A DNA stretch of 64,000 nt, taken from assembly GCA_021730635.1 (NCBI GenBank), contig JAJNNC010000003.1, forward strand, positions 186,001 to 250,000. The letters run 5' to 3'. The notes below the pieces were generated by a model. It saw only the letters and a list, made by a program, of their open reading frames with translations, ran no database searches and was not told the DNA's origin. Made by a program: the position numbers and the translations under genes. The first letter of the stretch is position 1; every line of letters starts with the position of its first letter. Shown here one piece after another: positions 24,028 to 31,867 of this stretch. Source of the DNA: Catalimonadaceae bacterium JC749 (GTDB taxonomy: Bacteria; Bacteroidota; Bacteroidia; Cytophagales; Cyclobacteriaceae).

Positions 24028-24082
24028 AGCGGCTTCAAAATCCTCTAGTCGTGTTGAAACTTCTAAAGGTATTGAAGCCGCT
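24028..24082. terminator. Bidirectional terminator between convergent genes
   Basis: Perfect 11-bp stem AGCGGCTTCAA (24028-24038) with TTGAAGCCGCT (24072-24082) around a 33-base loop that can fold further. AAAATAAAA upstream gives a U-tract for the minus-strand gene ending at 24101; ATTAT follows on the plus side. Confidence 0.7.
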
Positions 24083-24100
24083 ATTATCCTGCGAATTTTT

Positions 24101-24676
24101 TCAGGCACTCACTTGAATAGGCACATTTACCTGGGTGTCGCCCCAAGCCATATTCATAGAACTACCATCGGCACTAAACCAGATGGTGAAAGCCTCAAAA
24201 GTCTTTTCCGCTTTTTTCACAGGAACTTCTACACGGGCTACATCTTTGCTTTCATCGTAGCTATACGCACCCCACTGGCCTAAACCACTGTTGAAAACGA
24301 TGGTCCAGTTTCCTTCTTCAGGAATAGCAAACATGCTATAAGTACCGGCTTCCAACTGAGTATCGCCAATGGTAATGTCTTCGGTGAGTGTGATTTCCGT
24401 AGCCTCATTAGCGCCCAGACGCCATACTTTTCCATAAGGTTCTTTCTCCCCTATCATTTTCCTGTTTTTGAGATGTGGCTGGCTATAGACGACTTTTACA
24501 TAAGCATCTCCTTTCTTCATGGTGGCTACCGCCATAGGACTGGGTCTTGCCTCTACCGCTTTTCCGGTAAGTTTGCTTGGGTCAGGTGTGACGGCTACCT
24601 CCTGCGCTGATACGCTGTGGAAGTAAGACATAGACAAGACCAGGGCTAGTGTCGTGTAGATCAGGTTTCTTTTCAT
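24101..24676 (-). CDS. DUF2911 domain secreted protein
   Basis: 191 residues with a clear Sec signal peptide (MKRNLIYTTLALVLSMSYFHS, cleavage after VSAQ). The single DUF2911 domain has the family landmarks RPSPMAVA, VKVVYSQPHLKNRKMIGE, PYGKVWRLGANEATEI, LEAGTYSMFAIP, WTIVFN and WGAYSYDESKD. The family is widespread in Bacteroidota, periplasmic or outer-membrane-associated, of unknown function. It stands alone, convergent with the PLP enzyme, and is 199 bp from murB, which reads in the same direction upstream. Confidence 0.9.
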   Translation of the reverse strand: MKRNLIYTTLALVLSMSYFHSVSAQEVAVTPDPSKLTGKAVEARPSPMAVATMKKGDAYVKVVYSQPHLKNRKMIGEKEPYGKVWRLGANEATEITLTEDITIGDTQLEAGTYSMFAIPEEGNWTIVFNSGLGQWGAYSYDESKDVARVEVPVKKAEKTFEAFTIWFSADGSSMNMAWGDTQVNVPIQVSA

Positions 24677-24875
24677 ATGATGTATATAATTAGGTTGGTA
24701 AAATGACTATACCTCAAAGGTAATTAAAATAGCAATGTTGTGTGCAAATTAGAAGACAAAAGAAAGGTGCTTTACTCTATAACGGTAAGAGGAAAAGATT
24801 TTCTGACCAGTCTGAAAATCCAAAAATCAAGGATACTGATTTCCCTGTTATCACAAAAAATAAAAGCAGGTTGCC

Positions 24876-25907
24876 TCAAATGATATTGACTTCCGGCATG
24901 ATCTCGATGCCAAACTTTTGGTATACATCCTCCTTGATCTGATAGGCAAGCGCTTTGATCTCCTCTCCTTTTCCTCCCCCATGATTAACCAATACCAAAG
25001 CCTGCTTATCATGAACGCCCACCTTCCCTATTCTTTTTCCTTTCCAACCGGCCTGCTCGATCAGCCAGCCAGCAGGCACCTTCACCAAATGGCCGGGCAG
25101 CTGATAAACCGGCATAGCCTCATAGGTTTGCCTGAGTTGCTCATACTTTTCAGCAGAGATGACGGGGTTCTTGAAAAAACTTCCAGCATTACCGATCACC
25201 TGCGGGTCTGGTAGTTTGCTTTGTCTGATCTGTATCACTGCCTGGCTTACTTCCTGAATGCCAGGTACTGCAGGGCTCCCGTTATGCGAACGCATCTGTG
25301 CCAGGGTCTCTTCAATGGCTCCATAAGTAGTATTGATGATGGGTTTCTTATGTAAGCGGAAAGTAACAGAGGTGATGACATACTGATCTTTCAATTCATT
25401 TTTAAAAATACTCTCCCGGTATCCGAACTGGCAATCCTGATGGTAAAATGTTTTCACTTCTCCTGAACGCCTGTCGACGGCTTCCAGAGAATCAAAGGTA
25501 TCTTTAATTTCCACGCCATAAGCGCCAATATTTTGCAGGGGAGCTGCGCCTACCGTACCCGGAATAAGGGAAAGATTCTCGATACCGCCATATCCAAGCC
25601 TAATACAATGAAGCACAAACTGGTGCCAGTTGACGCCTGCGCCGGCTTTTACCCAAGCATGTGCTTCATCCTCCCGGAGGATCGTGATCCCCGCTATATT
25701 GATTTTGAGTACCAGTCCTTCAAAGTCTTTGGTGAACAGCACATTACTCCCTCCTCCCAGAATTAATGTGGGCTTAGCCATGTATTCCGGATTCTTTAAG
25801 AGCTGTTGTAAATCACGCAAGGAGTTGATCTCAACAAATTCCTTGGCAGTAGCATCTATATGAAAAGTATTATAAGGCTCTAAGGATACGTTTTCCTGTA
25901 TATTCAT
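24876..25907 (-). CDS. murB: UDP-N-acetylmuramate dehydrogenase
   Basis: FAD enzyme that reduces UDP-GlcNAc-enolpyruvate to UDP-MurNAc in peptidoglycan synthesis; 343 residues from the ATG at 25907 (MNIQENVSLEPYNTFHIDA). Another 17 codons are open upstream but do not match the family start. Landmarks are LILGGGSNVLF (FAD), AGAGVNWHQFVLHCI, GGIENLSLIPGTVGAAPLQN with the following IGAYGVEI, FGYRESIFK, and the catalytic region NAGSFFKNP with the serine donor and a late glutamate; LPGHLVKVPAGWLIEQAGWKG is present in two parts. The end EIMPEVNII is the usual Bacteroidota C terminus. It is divergent from the small protein at 26035. Confidence 0.95.
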   Translation of the reverse strand: MNIQENVSLEPYNTFHIDATAKEFVEINSLRDLQQLLKNPEYMAKPTLILGGGSNVLFTKDFEGLVLKINIAGITILREDEAHAWVKAGAGVNWHQFVLHCIRLGYGGIENLSLIPGTVGAAPLQNIGAYGVEIKDTFDSLEAVDRRSGEVKTFYHQDCQFGYRESIFKNELKDQYVITSVTFRLHKKPIINTTYGAIEETLAQMRSHNGSPAVPGIQEVSQAVIQIRQSKLPDPQVIGNAGSFFKNPVISAEKYEQLRQTYEAMPVYQLPGHLVKVPAGWLIEQAGWKGKRIGKVGVHDKQALVLVNHGGGKGEEIKALAYQIKEDVYQKFGIEIMPEVNII

Positions 25908-26034
25908 GCGTGTAACAAACATTACCATAACTTTACTATATCTTTGATGTAACATCAAAAATTTTACCCAAAATTCAGTATCTCAATTGTGCAAAAACAT
26001 TACTTTGTAAACCTAGCTGATATTATATACAAAG

Positions 26035-26295
26035 ATGGAGGGATTTGAAGAATATCTGATAAAGAAAAAAATTAACCCTGCTGCTTTCAAAACGGGTGAC
26101 CCTGATAGATGGCAAGATTTTGAATCACTTTTTGAGAAGATGCATCCTGATAGTTTTACCGCTCAGAAATTATTCCTGATCAATGCGATACGCAGGAAAT
26201 ACCCTTTGTCTGCTGAGGCAGCGGAAGAGCCCAAAGAGACAAGCAAACCCAAACCAAAAGTAAAGATTCCTACCCGTCGGCCTAAAACAGATTAA
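26035..26295 (+). CDS. Conserved small hypothetical protein
   Basis: 86-residue soluble protein, MEGFEEYLIKKKINPAAF, with a conserved-looking helical first 60 residues (PDRWQDFESLFEKMHPDSF, KLFLINAIRRKYPL) and a Lys/Pro-rich tail (KPKPKVKIPTRRPKTD) that may be disordered or bind nucleic acid or lipid head groups. Its stop codon overlaps that of cdaA on the other strand (both use TTAA). I recognise it as a type of unnamed small protein common in Bacteroidota but not as a named domain. Confidence 0.7.
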   Translation: MEGFEEYLIKKKINPAAFKTGDPDRWQDFESLFEKMHPDSFTAQKLFLINAIRRKYPLSAEAAEEPKETSKPKPKVKIPTRRPKTD

Positions 26296-27236
26296 TCAGT
26301 TTCCGCACTTACACTTTTGTCTGCTTTTGCCTTCTCCTTTTCTTTTTCCTTCTTCTGAATAAAAGCCTCTTCTTCGGCTTTTGCCTGCTCTATTTCTGCC
26401 TTTGTCTGTTTCAGTGCATATTCCTCTTCGTCTCTCTCTTTTTCTTCTTCAAACAAATACTGGTTCACTTTCTTTCTCAGCTCTTTGGCGGGCAGGTTGT
26501 GAGAGATGTGACCGTTCTGCACAGATGACATCTGCCCGGTTTCTTCTGAAACCACCACCACCAGTGTATCTGTCAATTCGGTCATACCAATAGCAGCACG
26601 GTGCCTGAGTCCAAACTCAGCCGGCAGGTTGTCTCGTTCGGTAACGGGCAAGATGCAACGGGCTGCTTTGACTCTGCCATTATGGATAATCACAGCGCCA
26701 TCGTGAAGGGGACTGTATTTATTAAAAATAGAAAGCAACAGACGTTTGGAAACCACTGCATCAATTTCATCCCCTGATTCAGCGTAAAATTTCAGGGCTG
26801 AATTTTTGGAAAAAACAATGAGTGCTCCCGTATTGGACCCGCTCATACTCTTGCAGGCATCGATGATAGGGGTGATGTTCAACTTTTCATTTTCTTCCTG
26901 CCGGCGCCAGAACCCTTTCAGAAAATTATCACGATTGAAAGTAGTCGTCTTTCCCACCAGGAGCAGAAACTTTCTGATCTCCTGTTGAAACAGGATGATG
27001 ACTGCCAGCACACCTACGCCCATAAACTGCCCCAAGATGGCCGTCAGAAGTTCCATCTGCACAGCTTTGACCACCAGAAACAGCAGATATAAGGTAAGGA
27101 AGCCGAAAAAAATACTTAGGGCAACACTGCCCCTCATGAGTTTATAGACCTGGTACAATAAAATGCTGACCAGTAAAATATCTATAATATCAACCCATTT
27201 GATCTCTAAAAACCCTATAGAAAAAAGAAAAATCAA
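26292..27236 (-). CDS. cdaA: Diadenylate cyclase CdaA-type (c-di-AMP synthesis)
   Basis: 314-residue membrane enzyme that joins two ATP into c-di-AMP. Three hydrophobic segments (about 16-33, 38-57, 70-86) precede the DAC domain, which has the catalytic DGA (179-181, in YSPLHDGAVIIHNG) and RHR (211-213, in FGLRHRAAIGMTE). The start is TTG at 27236; no ATG lies in frame until residue 34, after the first membrane segment, so TTG is needed to give the normal N terminus. The last 50 residues are a Lys/Glu/Ala-rich extension (EEEKERDEEEY, KEKEKAKADK), likely a charged coil, longer than in many homologues. It is 74 bp downstream of folP, the common Bacteroidota arrangement. Confidence 0.93.
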   Translation of the reverse strand: MIFLFSIGFLEIKWVDIIDILLVSILLYQVYKLMRGSVALSIFFGFLTLYLLFLVVKAVQMELLTAILGQFMGVGVLAVIILFQQEIRKFLLLVGKTTTFNRDNFLKGFWRRQEENEKLNITPIIDACKSMSGSNTGALIVFSKNSALKFYAESGDEIDAVVSKRLLLSIFNKYSPLHDGAVIIHNGRVKAARCILPVTERDNLPAEFGLRHRAAIGMTELTDTLVVVVSEETGQMSSVQNGHISHNLPAKELRKKVNQYLFEEEKERDEEEYALKQTKAEIEQAKAEEEAFIQKKEKEKEKAKADKSVSAETD

Positions 27237-27310
27237 TGATGTATGTATTTGATAATCTGGATAATAGTTTTCGGTTATGGTTGTTAATAAAATTTTTCTT
27301 CGTCATGCTT

Positions 27311-28174
27311 TTATTTGGTTGACGAGGATAATAAATTCAGCAGCTTCACAGCTTCTACAGCCTCTTTGACATCGTGCACTCTCAAAATAGAAGCTCCTTT
27401 TAATAAAGACACCGTATTGAGCACAGTTGTTCCGTTTAAGGCATCATTTGGCGAAATCCCTAATCTTTTATAGACCATAGATTTCCGTGAGACACCCACC
27501 AGCAATGGTGCATCCAATACCTGAAAAGCTTCCAGGTTCTGCAACAGTTCAAAATTTTGGTCAATCGTTTTGGCGAATCCAAAACCCGGGTCTAGTATCA
27601 CATCGTTGACACCCAAGAGACGAAGTTCTGCTAACTTACGTTGAAAGTAGTCTAATAGTTCTAACACCAAATGATCGTATTGTGTTAGTTGTTTCATCGT
27701 TTGTGGCGTTCCCCGCATGTGCATCATCACATAGGGTACTTGTAATTGAGACACTGTTTCAAACATGTGGTCATCCAAGTTGCCACCAGCAATATCATTG
27801 ATCATGCAGGCTCCGGCTTCTACCGCCTCACGCGCTACTTCTGATCGAAAAGTATCGACAGAAAGATACGCTTTTGGAAACGCTTTCGCTACAGACTTTA
27901 TGCTTTTCAACACGCGTTTTTTTTCTTCCTCCATACCAATCGCCTGGGCCCCTGGCCGGGAGGAATAACCACCAATATCAAGGATTGTAGCACCTTCCTG
28001 CAACAATTTTTCTGCCTGATTCAGTAAAGCATTCTCATCTTGATAATATTTTCCACCGTCATAAAAAGAGTCTGGTGTCACATTTAAAATACCCATGACC
28101 ACAGGCGTACTTAAATCTACAAGATTTCCTTTTAGATTTATGGAAAAATGCTTTACCTTTTGATGCCAAACCAA
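27311..28174 (-). CDS. folP: Dihydropteroate synthase
   Basis: 287-residue TIM-barrel enzyme of folate synthesis joining p-aminobenzoate to the pterin diphosphate. Motifs are MGILNVTPDSFYDGG (27-41), ILDIGGYSSRPGA, LSVDTFRSEVA, INDIAGG, MMHMRGTPQTM, ILDPGFGFAKT and VGVSRKSM, and it ends with the RVHDVKEAVEAV block. The likely start is a TTG at 28174, because a stop codon precedes it in frame and the first in-frame ATG is inside the active-site strand. Transcribed with cdaA. Confidence 0.95.
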   Translation of the reverse strand: MVWHQKVKHFSINLKGNLVDLSTPVVMGILNVTPDSFYDGGKYYQDENALLNQAEKLLQEGATILDIGGYSSRPGAQAIGMEEEKKRVLKSIKSVAKAFPKAYLSVDTFRSEVAREAVEAGACMINDIAGGNLDDHMFETVSQLQVPYVMMHMRGTPQTMKQLTQYDHLVLELLDYFQRKLAELRLLGVNDVILDPGFGFAKTIDQNFELLQNLEAFQVLDAPLLVGVSRKSMVYKRLGISPNDALNGTTVLNTVSLLKGASILRVHDVKEAVEAVKLLNLLSSSTK

Positions 28175-28219
28175 TTATCGTACCTGTTTAACTTTATATA
28201 GGAATTAATTTTGAAAAAC

Positions 28220-28227
28220 CAAACTTA
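28220..28227 (-). promoter_or_regulatory. Possible -7 element of the folP-cdaA promoter
   Basis: On the minus strand TAAGTTTG fits TAnnTTTG exactly and lies 46 bases before the folP start. No TTG was found at the ideal -33 spacing, so support is partial. Confidence 0.35.
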
Positions 28228-28288
28228 TCGCGAATATAATTAAGTTATATAGGTCAGAAAAGTGGTTTTTGAAAAGAAATAAAAAGTA

Positions 28289-28378
28289 ATGGTACGGTCA
28301 TTGGAAATGCGTACGCATGAACCCAAACCCATTGATTTTAGTATAACTCGTACGGGCGCTGGGGCCCCTAAAAACTAA
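28289..28378 (+). other. Possible 29-residue ORF in intergenic region
   Basis: ATG to TAA frame encoding MVRSLEMRTHEPKP then IDFSITRTGAGAPKN. It stands out as a GC-richer island in an AT-rich spacer between divergent folP and the MauE-like gene. There is no visible ribosome site, and the minus strand is also open across it, so this may be chance or a remnant. It is recorded because the end of the peptide is unusually gene-like. Confidence 0.2.
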
Positions 28379-28535
28379 ATACATTGCGATAAGCACGGCG
28401 TGTTCAGCGTATCGCTTCTGTGCATAAAATTACTCTGATGAAACTGCTGACTCAAACTGATTGTATGACATCGAACCATCAGGATTTAATTCACGATGCT
28501 GTTATTTCATTACACAAGTTAAATGTTGCCTATTC

Positions 28536-29648
28536 ATGAATGTGATTGCTCAGGTATCCAGGCTGCTTGTTGGAAGCTTGTTTATCTTTTCAGGACTTAT
28601 TAAAATTAACGATCCGGTAGGGACATCCATTAAACTGGAAGAGTATTTCGAGGTATTTGCCGTTGACTTTGCCCCTTTCTTTGCTAGTCTGGCTCCTTTA
28701 GCCTTATTTCTCTCAGTTTTGTTGAGTGTCATGGAAGTGGTATTGGGCGTCGCTGTACTCATCAAATACCGCATGCGCACGACGGCCTGGATACTGCTTC
28801 TGCTCATTGTCTTTTTTACCTTCCTGACTTTTTATTCTGCCTACTTCAACAAGGTGACCGACTGCGGCTGCTTTGGCGATGCCATTAAGCTTACACCCTG
28901 GCAGTCTTTTATCAAAGACATTATTCTGTTGGTACTGACAGGGATTATTTTTGCTTACCGAAAAAGATATGTGCAGCAACTTGCTTTCAAAACTGCCGAC
29001 CTAACAATCGCCCTGCTGACCCTGCTCAATATCGGGGTAGCGATCTATGCGATTCGCCATTTGCCCTACATAGATTTTCGTGCTTATAAAGTGGGCGCTA
29101 ATCTACCTACATTAATGCAACCCTCAGAAGCCCTGCGTTACAAATATATTATGACCAAAGATGGGCAGGAACAGGAATTTACCACTTATCCTACCGAACA
29201 GGGTTACGAATTCAAAGAGATGGTGCTTCTCAATCCGGAGGCACAACCAAAGATTACTGACTACAGTGTATGGAATAACGATGGGGATTTCACACAACAG
29301 ACTTTTGAGGGCAATAAGCTGCTCGTTATCATGTATGATGTTACTAAAGCCAATACTTCTTTTCTGGACGAAATTATAGCGTTGACAAACCAGTTACCTG
29401 AGAATATTGATCCCATTATACTGACTGCATCCGGAGAGCAACCCTATGAAAATTTCCGCCATAATTATCAACTGGCAGCTCCTTATTATTTCGCCGATGC
29501 TACCGTACTGAAAACCATGATTCGTGCTAATCCCGGTATCATTCTGTTGCAGGATGGCACCGTGATAGACAAGTGGCACTTCCGAGATGTGCCCACCGCA
29601 GCACAAGTAGAAAAACTCATCAATAGCCGCGTAGCTGATAACAACTGA
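28536..29648 (+). CDS. BT_3928-type membrane protein with MauE/DoxX-like domain
   Basis: 370 residues from the ATG at 28536 (MNVIAQVSRLLVG); 25 further codons are open upstream but lack a sensible signal. The N-terminal half has four to five membrane helices of the MauE/DoxX type with FSGLIKINDPVGTSIKLEEYF and the signature CGCFGDAIKLTPWQSFIKD, known from methylamine-utilisation MauE and linked to disulfide or redox work. The soluble C-terminal part (about 215-370) has a thioredoxin-like look (KLLVIMYDVTKANTSFLDEI, PGIILLQDGTVIDKWHFRD) but no CxxC. It lies 3 bp before aroK, so the two are co-transcribed. The place next to folP and cdaA is the usual one in Bacteroidota. Function is not established. 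Confidence 0.82.
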   Translation: MNVIAQVSRLLVGSLFIFSGLIKINDPVGTSIKLEEYFEVFAVDFAPFFASLAPLALFLSVLLSVMEVVLGVAVLIKYRMRTTAWILLLLIVFFTFLTFYSAYFNKVTDCGCFGDAIKLTPWQSFIKDIILLVLTGIIFAYRKRYVQQLAFKTADLTIALLTLLNIGVAIYAIRHLPYIDFRAYKVGANLPTLMQPSEALRYKYIMTKDGQEQEFTTYPTEQGYEFKEMVLLNPEAQPKITDYSVWNNDGDFTQQTFEGNKLLVIMYDVTKANTSFLDEIIALTNQLPENIDPIILTASGEQPYENFRHNYQLAAPYYFADATVLKTMIRANPGIILLQDGTVIDKWHFRDVPTAAQVEKLINSRVADNN

Positions 29649-29651
29649 GCC

Positions 29652-30173
29652 ATGAAAATTTTCCTCTGGGGTATGCCGGGCAGTGGGAAGTCTACTACAG
29701 GTAAAAAACTTGCCAAAAAGTTAGGTTTGCCCTTTATAGACCTGGATAAGGTTATTGAAAAACACACCGGGCAAACCATTGCTTCCCTTTTTCAAGAAAA
29801 AGGAGAGTCTTACTTTCGGATCTTAGAAAAAAATCTGCTGGAAGAAACGATTCAAAGCCAGCCAGCATTTGTGATGGCTACCGGAGGAGGCGCTCCCTGT
29901 TTTTTTGATAATCTGCAACGCATGAAAGAAGCAGGGACTACTATCTTTTTAAATAAATCTCTGGTTGCTATTGCGCGAAAGATCAGCAAAAAGGGCATAG
30001 CCAAACGACCGCTACTGGCTGGTATGGACCAGCAAAACCTGGAAAAAGAATTGGCTGCTAAGTTTCAACACCGGATGGCGTTTTATCAGAAAGCCCACTA
30101 TGAAATAAAAGAAGGCGATATAGATGCTTCTTATATCGCCTCTTTCATCAAATCTAAATCAACTAAAAATTAA
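29652..30173 (+). CDS. aroK: Shikimate kinase
   Basis: 173-residue P-loop kinase of the aromatic amino acid pathway that makes shikimate-3-phosphate. Walker A GMPGSGKST is at 7-15, substrate aspartates lie in FIDLDKVIE (28-36), YFRILEKN carries the shikimate-binding Arg, GGGAP (78-82) is the Walker B-like loop, and KRPLLAG is the lid. It starts 3 bp after the MauE-like gene. Its 3' end overlaps the end of the convergent FadL-like gene by 11 bp, so no room is left for a terminator between them. Confidence 0.93.
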   Translation: MKIFLWGMPGSGKSTTGKKLAKKLGLPFIDLDKVIEKHTGQTIASLFQEKGESYFRILEKNLLEETIQSQPAFVMATGGGAPCFFDNLQRMKEAGTTIFLNKSLVAIARKISKKGIAKRPLLAGMDQQNLEKELAAKFQHRMAFYQKAHYEIKEGDIDASYIASFIKSKSTKN

Positions 30174-31767
30174 AGCCTAGTGTCAGCATGGCCTGTGTAT
30201 TCCTGATCTCTTGCGGGTAATAAATACCATCGTAATTGAGATACGGAGGAAAATCAGACTCATACTGCGTGTTGGAGACCGTCAGATCTGCGAAAAACTG
30301 AGAAGAGTAAATACCCACGCCAGCCGAAATGGTTCTCCGATCTCTGTTCAATTGATCTCCCGTAAAATTGGTAGGGTCCTGATTCATGGCATACCCTGCT
30401 CTGAGTCTGAACATATCTAACCTTAACTCTCCTCCTACCCTGTAATTGACCACAGGTTTATAAATTCTGTCCACATCTTCATTCACATCAGACAAGGAAA
30501 AATTTTCAGACGTGCTGAATCTGCTGTTAGTAAAATTCACATACTCTATATCAGCTGTGATAAACCCATATTTCTCAAAGAAATAAGCAAGGCCAGCACC
30601 CAAACGGGAAGGAGCTGTTAAGCTGTAATCCGATACGATCCGGTTGCCCCTTACAAGGCCATCACCCTCGTCTACGCCTATATCGTAGGCTTCGCTGGTA
30701 TCACTTTCCTGTATTCCCAATACTCTTGAAAACAAGTCAAAATACTCTTCATTGGTCAGGCTGTAGAAAGTGGGCGTCTGGTAATTTAACCCAATGGTAA
30801 AGGCTTCTATAGGACGATAGATAATCCCTAAGCTAGCATTAATGCCTGAGCCGTCTATCCGCAACGTTTCATTCAGTTGCACATAATCCACTTGCTGTAT
30901 GGAAAGCTGATCATCCACAGGAAAGAAAGTAAGATCATTGTCAATATATTCCTGCGGATAGTTATAGGTTTCCCGGTATTCGTTTTCCCGTAGATAACTG
31001 AAATTACGAAAACCAACGGTAGCTCCAAAATAGATCATATCCTTGTAGTTACCTCCATAGGCAAAATTCCACTGGCTCAACCGACTCTTTTCTGTCAGAT
31101 CACCTTCCTGCCGGGTTGTCACTTCCGCAGGTATAGAAGCAATATACGTATTGCCAGTGGCTGGGTCTGGATTGATCAGGAAGTTAAAATAAGCGGCTTC
31201 CGGAAAACCGATAAACTGCCCGTCGTCTATGTTATTATCTATCTCGCTGATAGGAATCCCATTGGACTGGGCGACAAATTCATCAATGATAGAAAGGGGC
31301 AGATTGTCGGCAGGACCATAGTTATAATCGTAGTCGATAGTATTGACAGCATTATAGGTAATTCCAAAAGAACCGCCCCGAAAATCGGAAGGTATCACAT
31401 CGTCTTTTGTGTTGTTAATGATAATACCAAAGTTGGACACATTGAAACGGGTCATGAAAGCATCCGCTGAGGTTCCTTCATAGTTGGTAGTGGTACCCAC
31501 ATAATTGAAGTTGGGGGTGAATACGACGGAAGAACGGTTGTAAAAACCCAAACCTGCAGGGTTCAGATAGGCAGCGCTTGCATCGCCCCCCAGGGCATAA
31601 CCTGTCCCTGCCAATCCCTGTACCCTGGCCGTACCTGCTATTTGTAGCCGCCCCACCAGTAAGGCATCTTCAGCGATTTGCGCAGGGGCAGGCGCTACGA
31701 AAAACAACAGAGACAGCGTAAGAGCAGAGTAGAAAGGTAACAGGAATTTATTATTTATTTTTAGCAT
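30163..31767 (-). CDS. FadL/OmpP1-like outer membrane protein
   Basis: 534 residues from the ATG at 31767 (MLKINNKFLLPF); a second ATG six codons upstream is possible. A signal peptide ends around APAQ. The mature protein is a predicted beta-barrel of the FadL/TodX/OmpP1 family with GTARVQGLAGTGYALGGDASA and YLNPAGLGFYNRSS at the start (the family's NPAG motif), many alternating aromatic strands, and a final strand ending LTLGFNF with terminal Phe. It probably imports hydrophobic compounds across the outer membrane. It is preceded on the same strand by a terminator and the YDPFY lipoprotein gene. Confidence 0.87.
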   Translation of the reverse strand: MLKINNKFLLPFYSALTLSLLFFVAPAPAQIAEDALLVGRLQIAGTARVQGLAGTGYALGGDASAAYLNPAGLGFYNRSSVVFTPNFNYVGTTTNYEGTSADAFMTRFNVSNFGIIINNTKDDVIPSDFRGGSFGITYNAVNTIDYDYNYGPADNLPLSIIDEFVAQSNGIPISEIDNNIDDGQFIGFPEAAYFNFLINPDPATGNTYIASIPAEVTTRQEGDLTEKSRLSQWNFAYGGNYKDMIYFGATVGFRNFSYLRENEYRETYNYPQEYIDNDLTFFPVDDQLSIQQVDYVQLNETLRIDGSGINASLGIIYRPIEAFTIGLNYQTPTFYSLTNEEYFDLFSRVLGIQESDTSEAYDIGVDEGDGLVRGNRIVSDYSLTAPSRLGAGLAYFFEKYGFITADIEYVNFTNSRFSTSENFSLSDVNEDVDRIYKPVVNYRVGGELRLDMFRLRAGYAMNQDPTNFTGDQLNRDRRTISAGVGIYSSQFFADLTVSNTQYESDFPPYLNYDGIYYPQEIRNTQAMLTLGFNF

Positions 31768-31791
31768 AAAAAGTGACATATCCATACACTG

Positions 31792-31832
31792 AAATAAAAA
31801 TAGTGTAGCAAGATAACGCTCTTACTACACTA
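31792..31832 (-). terminator. Rho-independent terminator of the Ser/Arg-rich lipoprotein gene
   Basis: Perfect 8-bp stem TAGTGTAG (31801-31808) with CTACACTA (31825-31832); on the minus strand it is followed by TTTTTATTT. It separates the lipoprotein gene from the FadL-like gene. Confidence 0.7.
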
Positions 31833-31867
31833 CATATTGTTAAAAAAACGGGCTAAACCGCCGTTAA

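Larger units (their letters stand above)
28175..28535. other. 361-bp intergenic region between divergent folP and MauE-like gene
   Basis: Holds the folP promoter candidate, the 29-codon frame, an 8-bp palindrome GGGGCCCC at 28361-28368 and an inverted repeat GCGATA...TATCGC at about 28386-28414. Nothing else recognised. Confidence 0.4.

Noticed and set aside
24742-24942. Plus-strand frame between DUF2911 and murB genes
   Set aside because: Its end overlaps murB on the other strand, and composition is Lys/Arg-rich without a family pattern.
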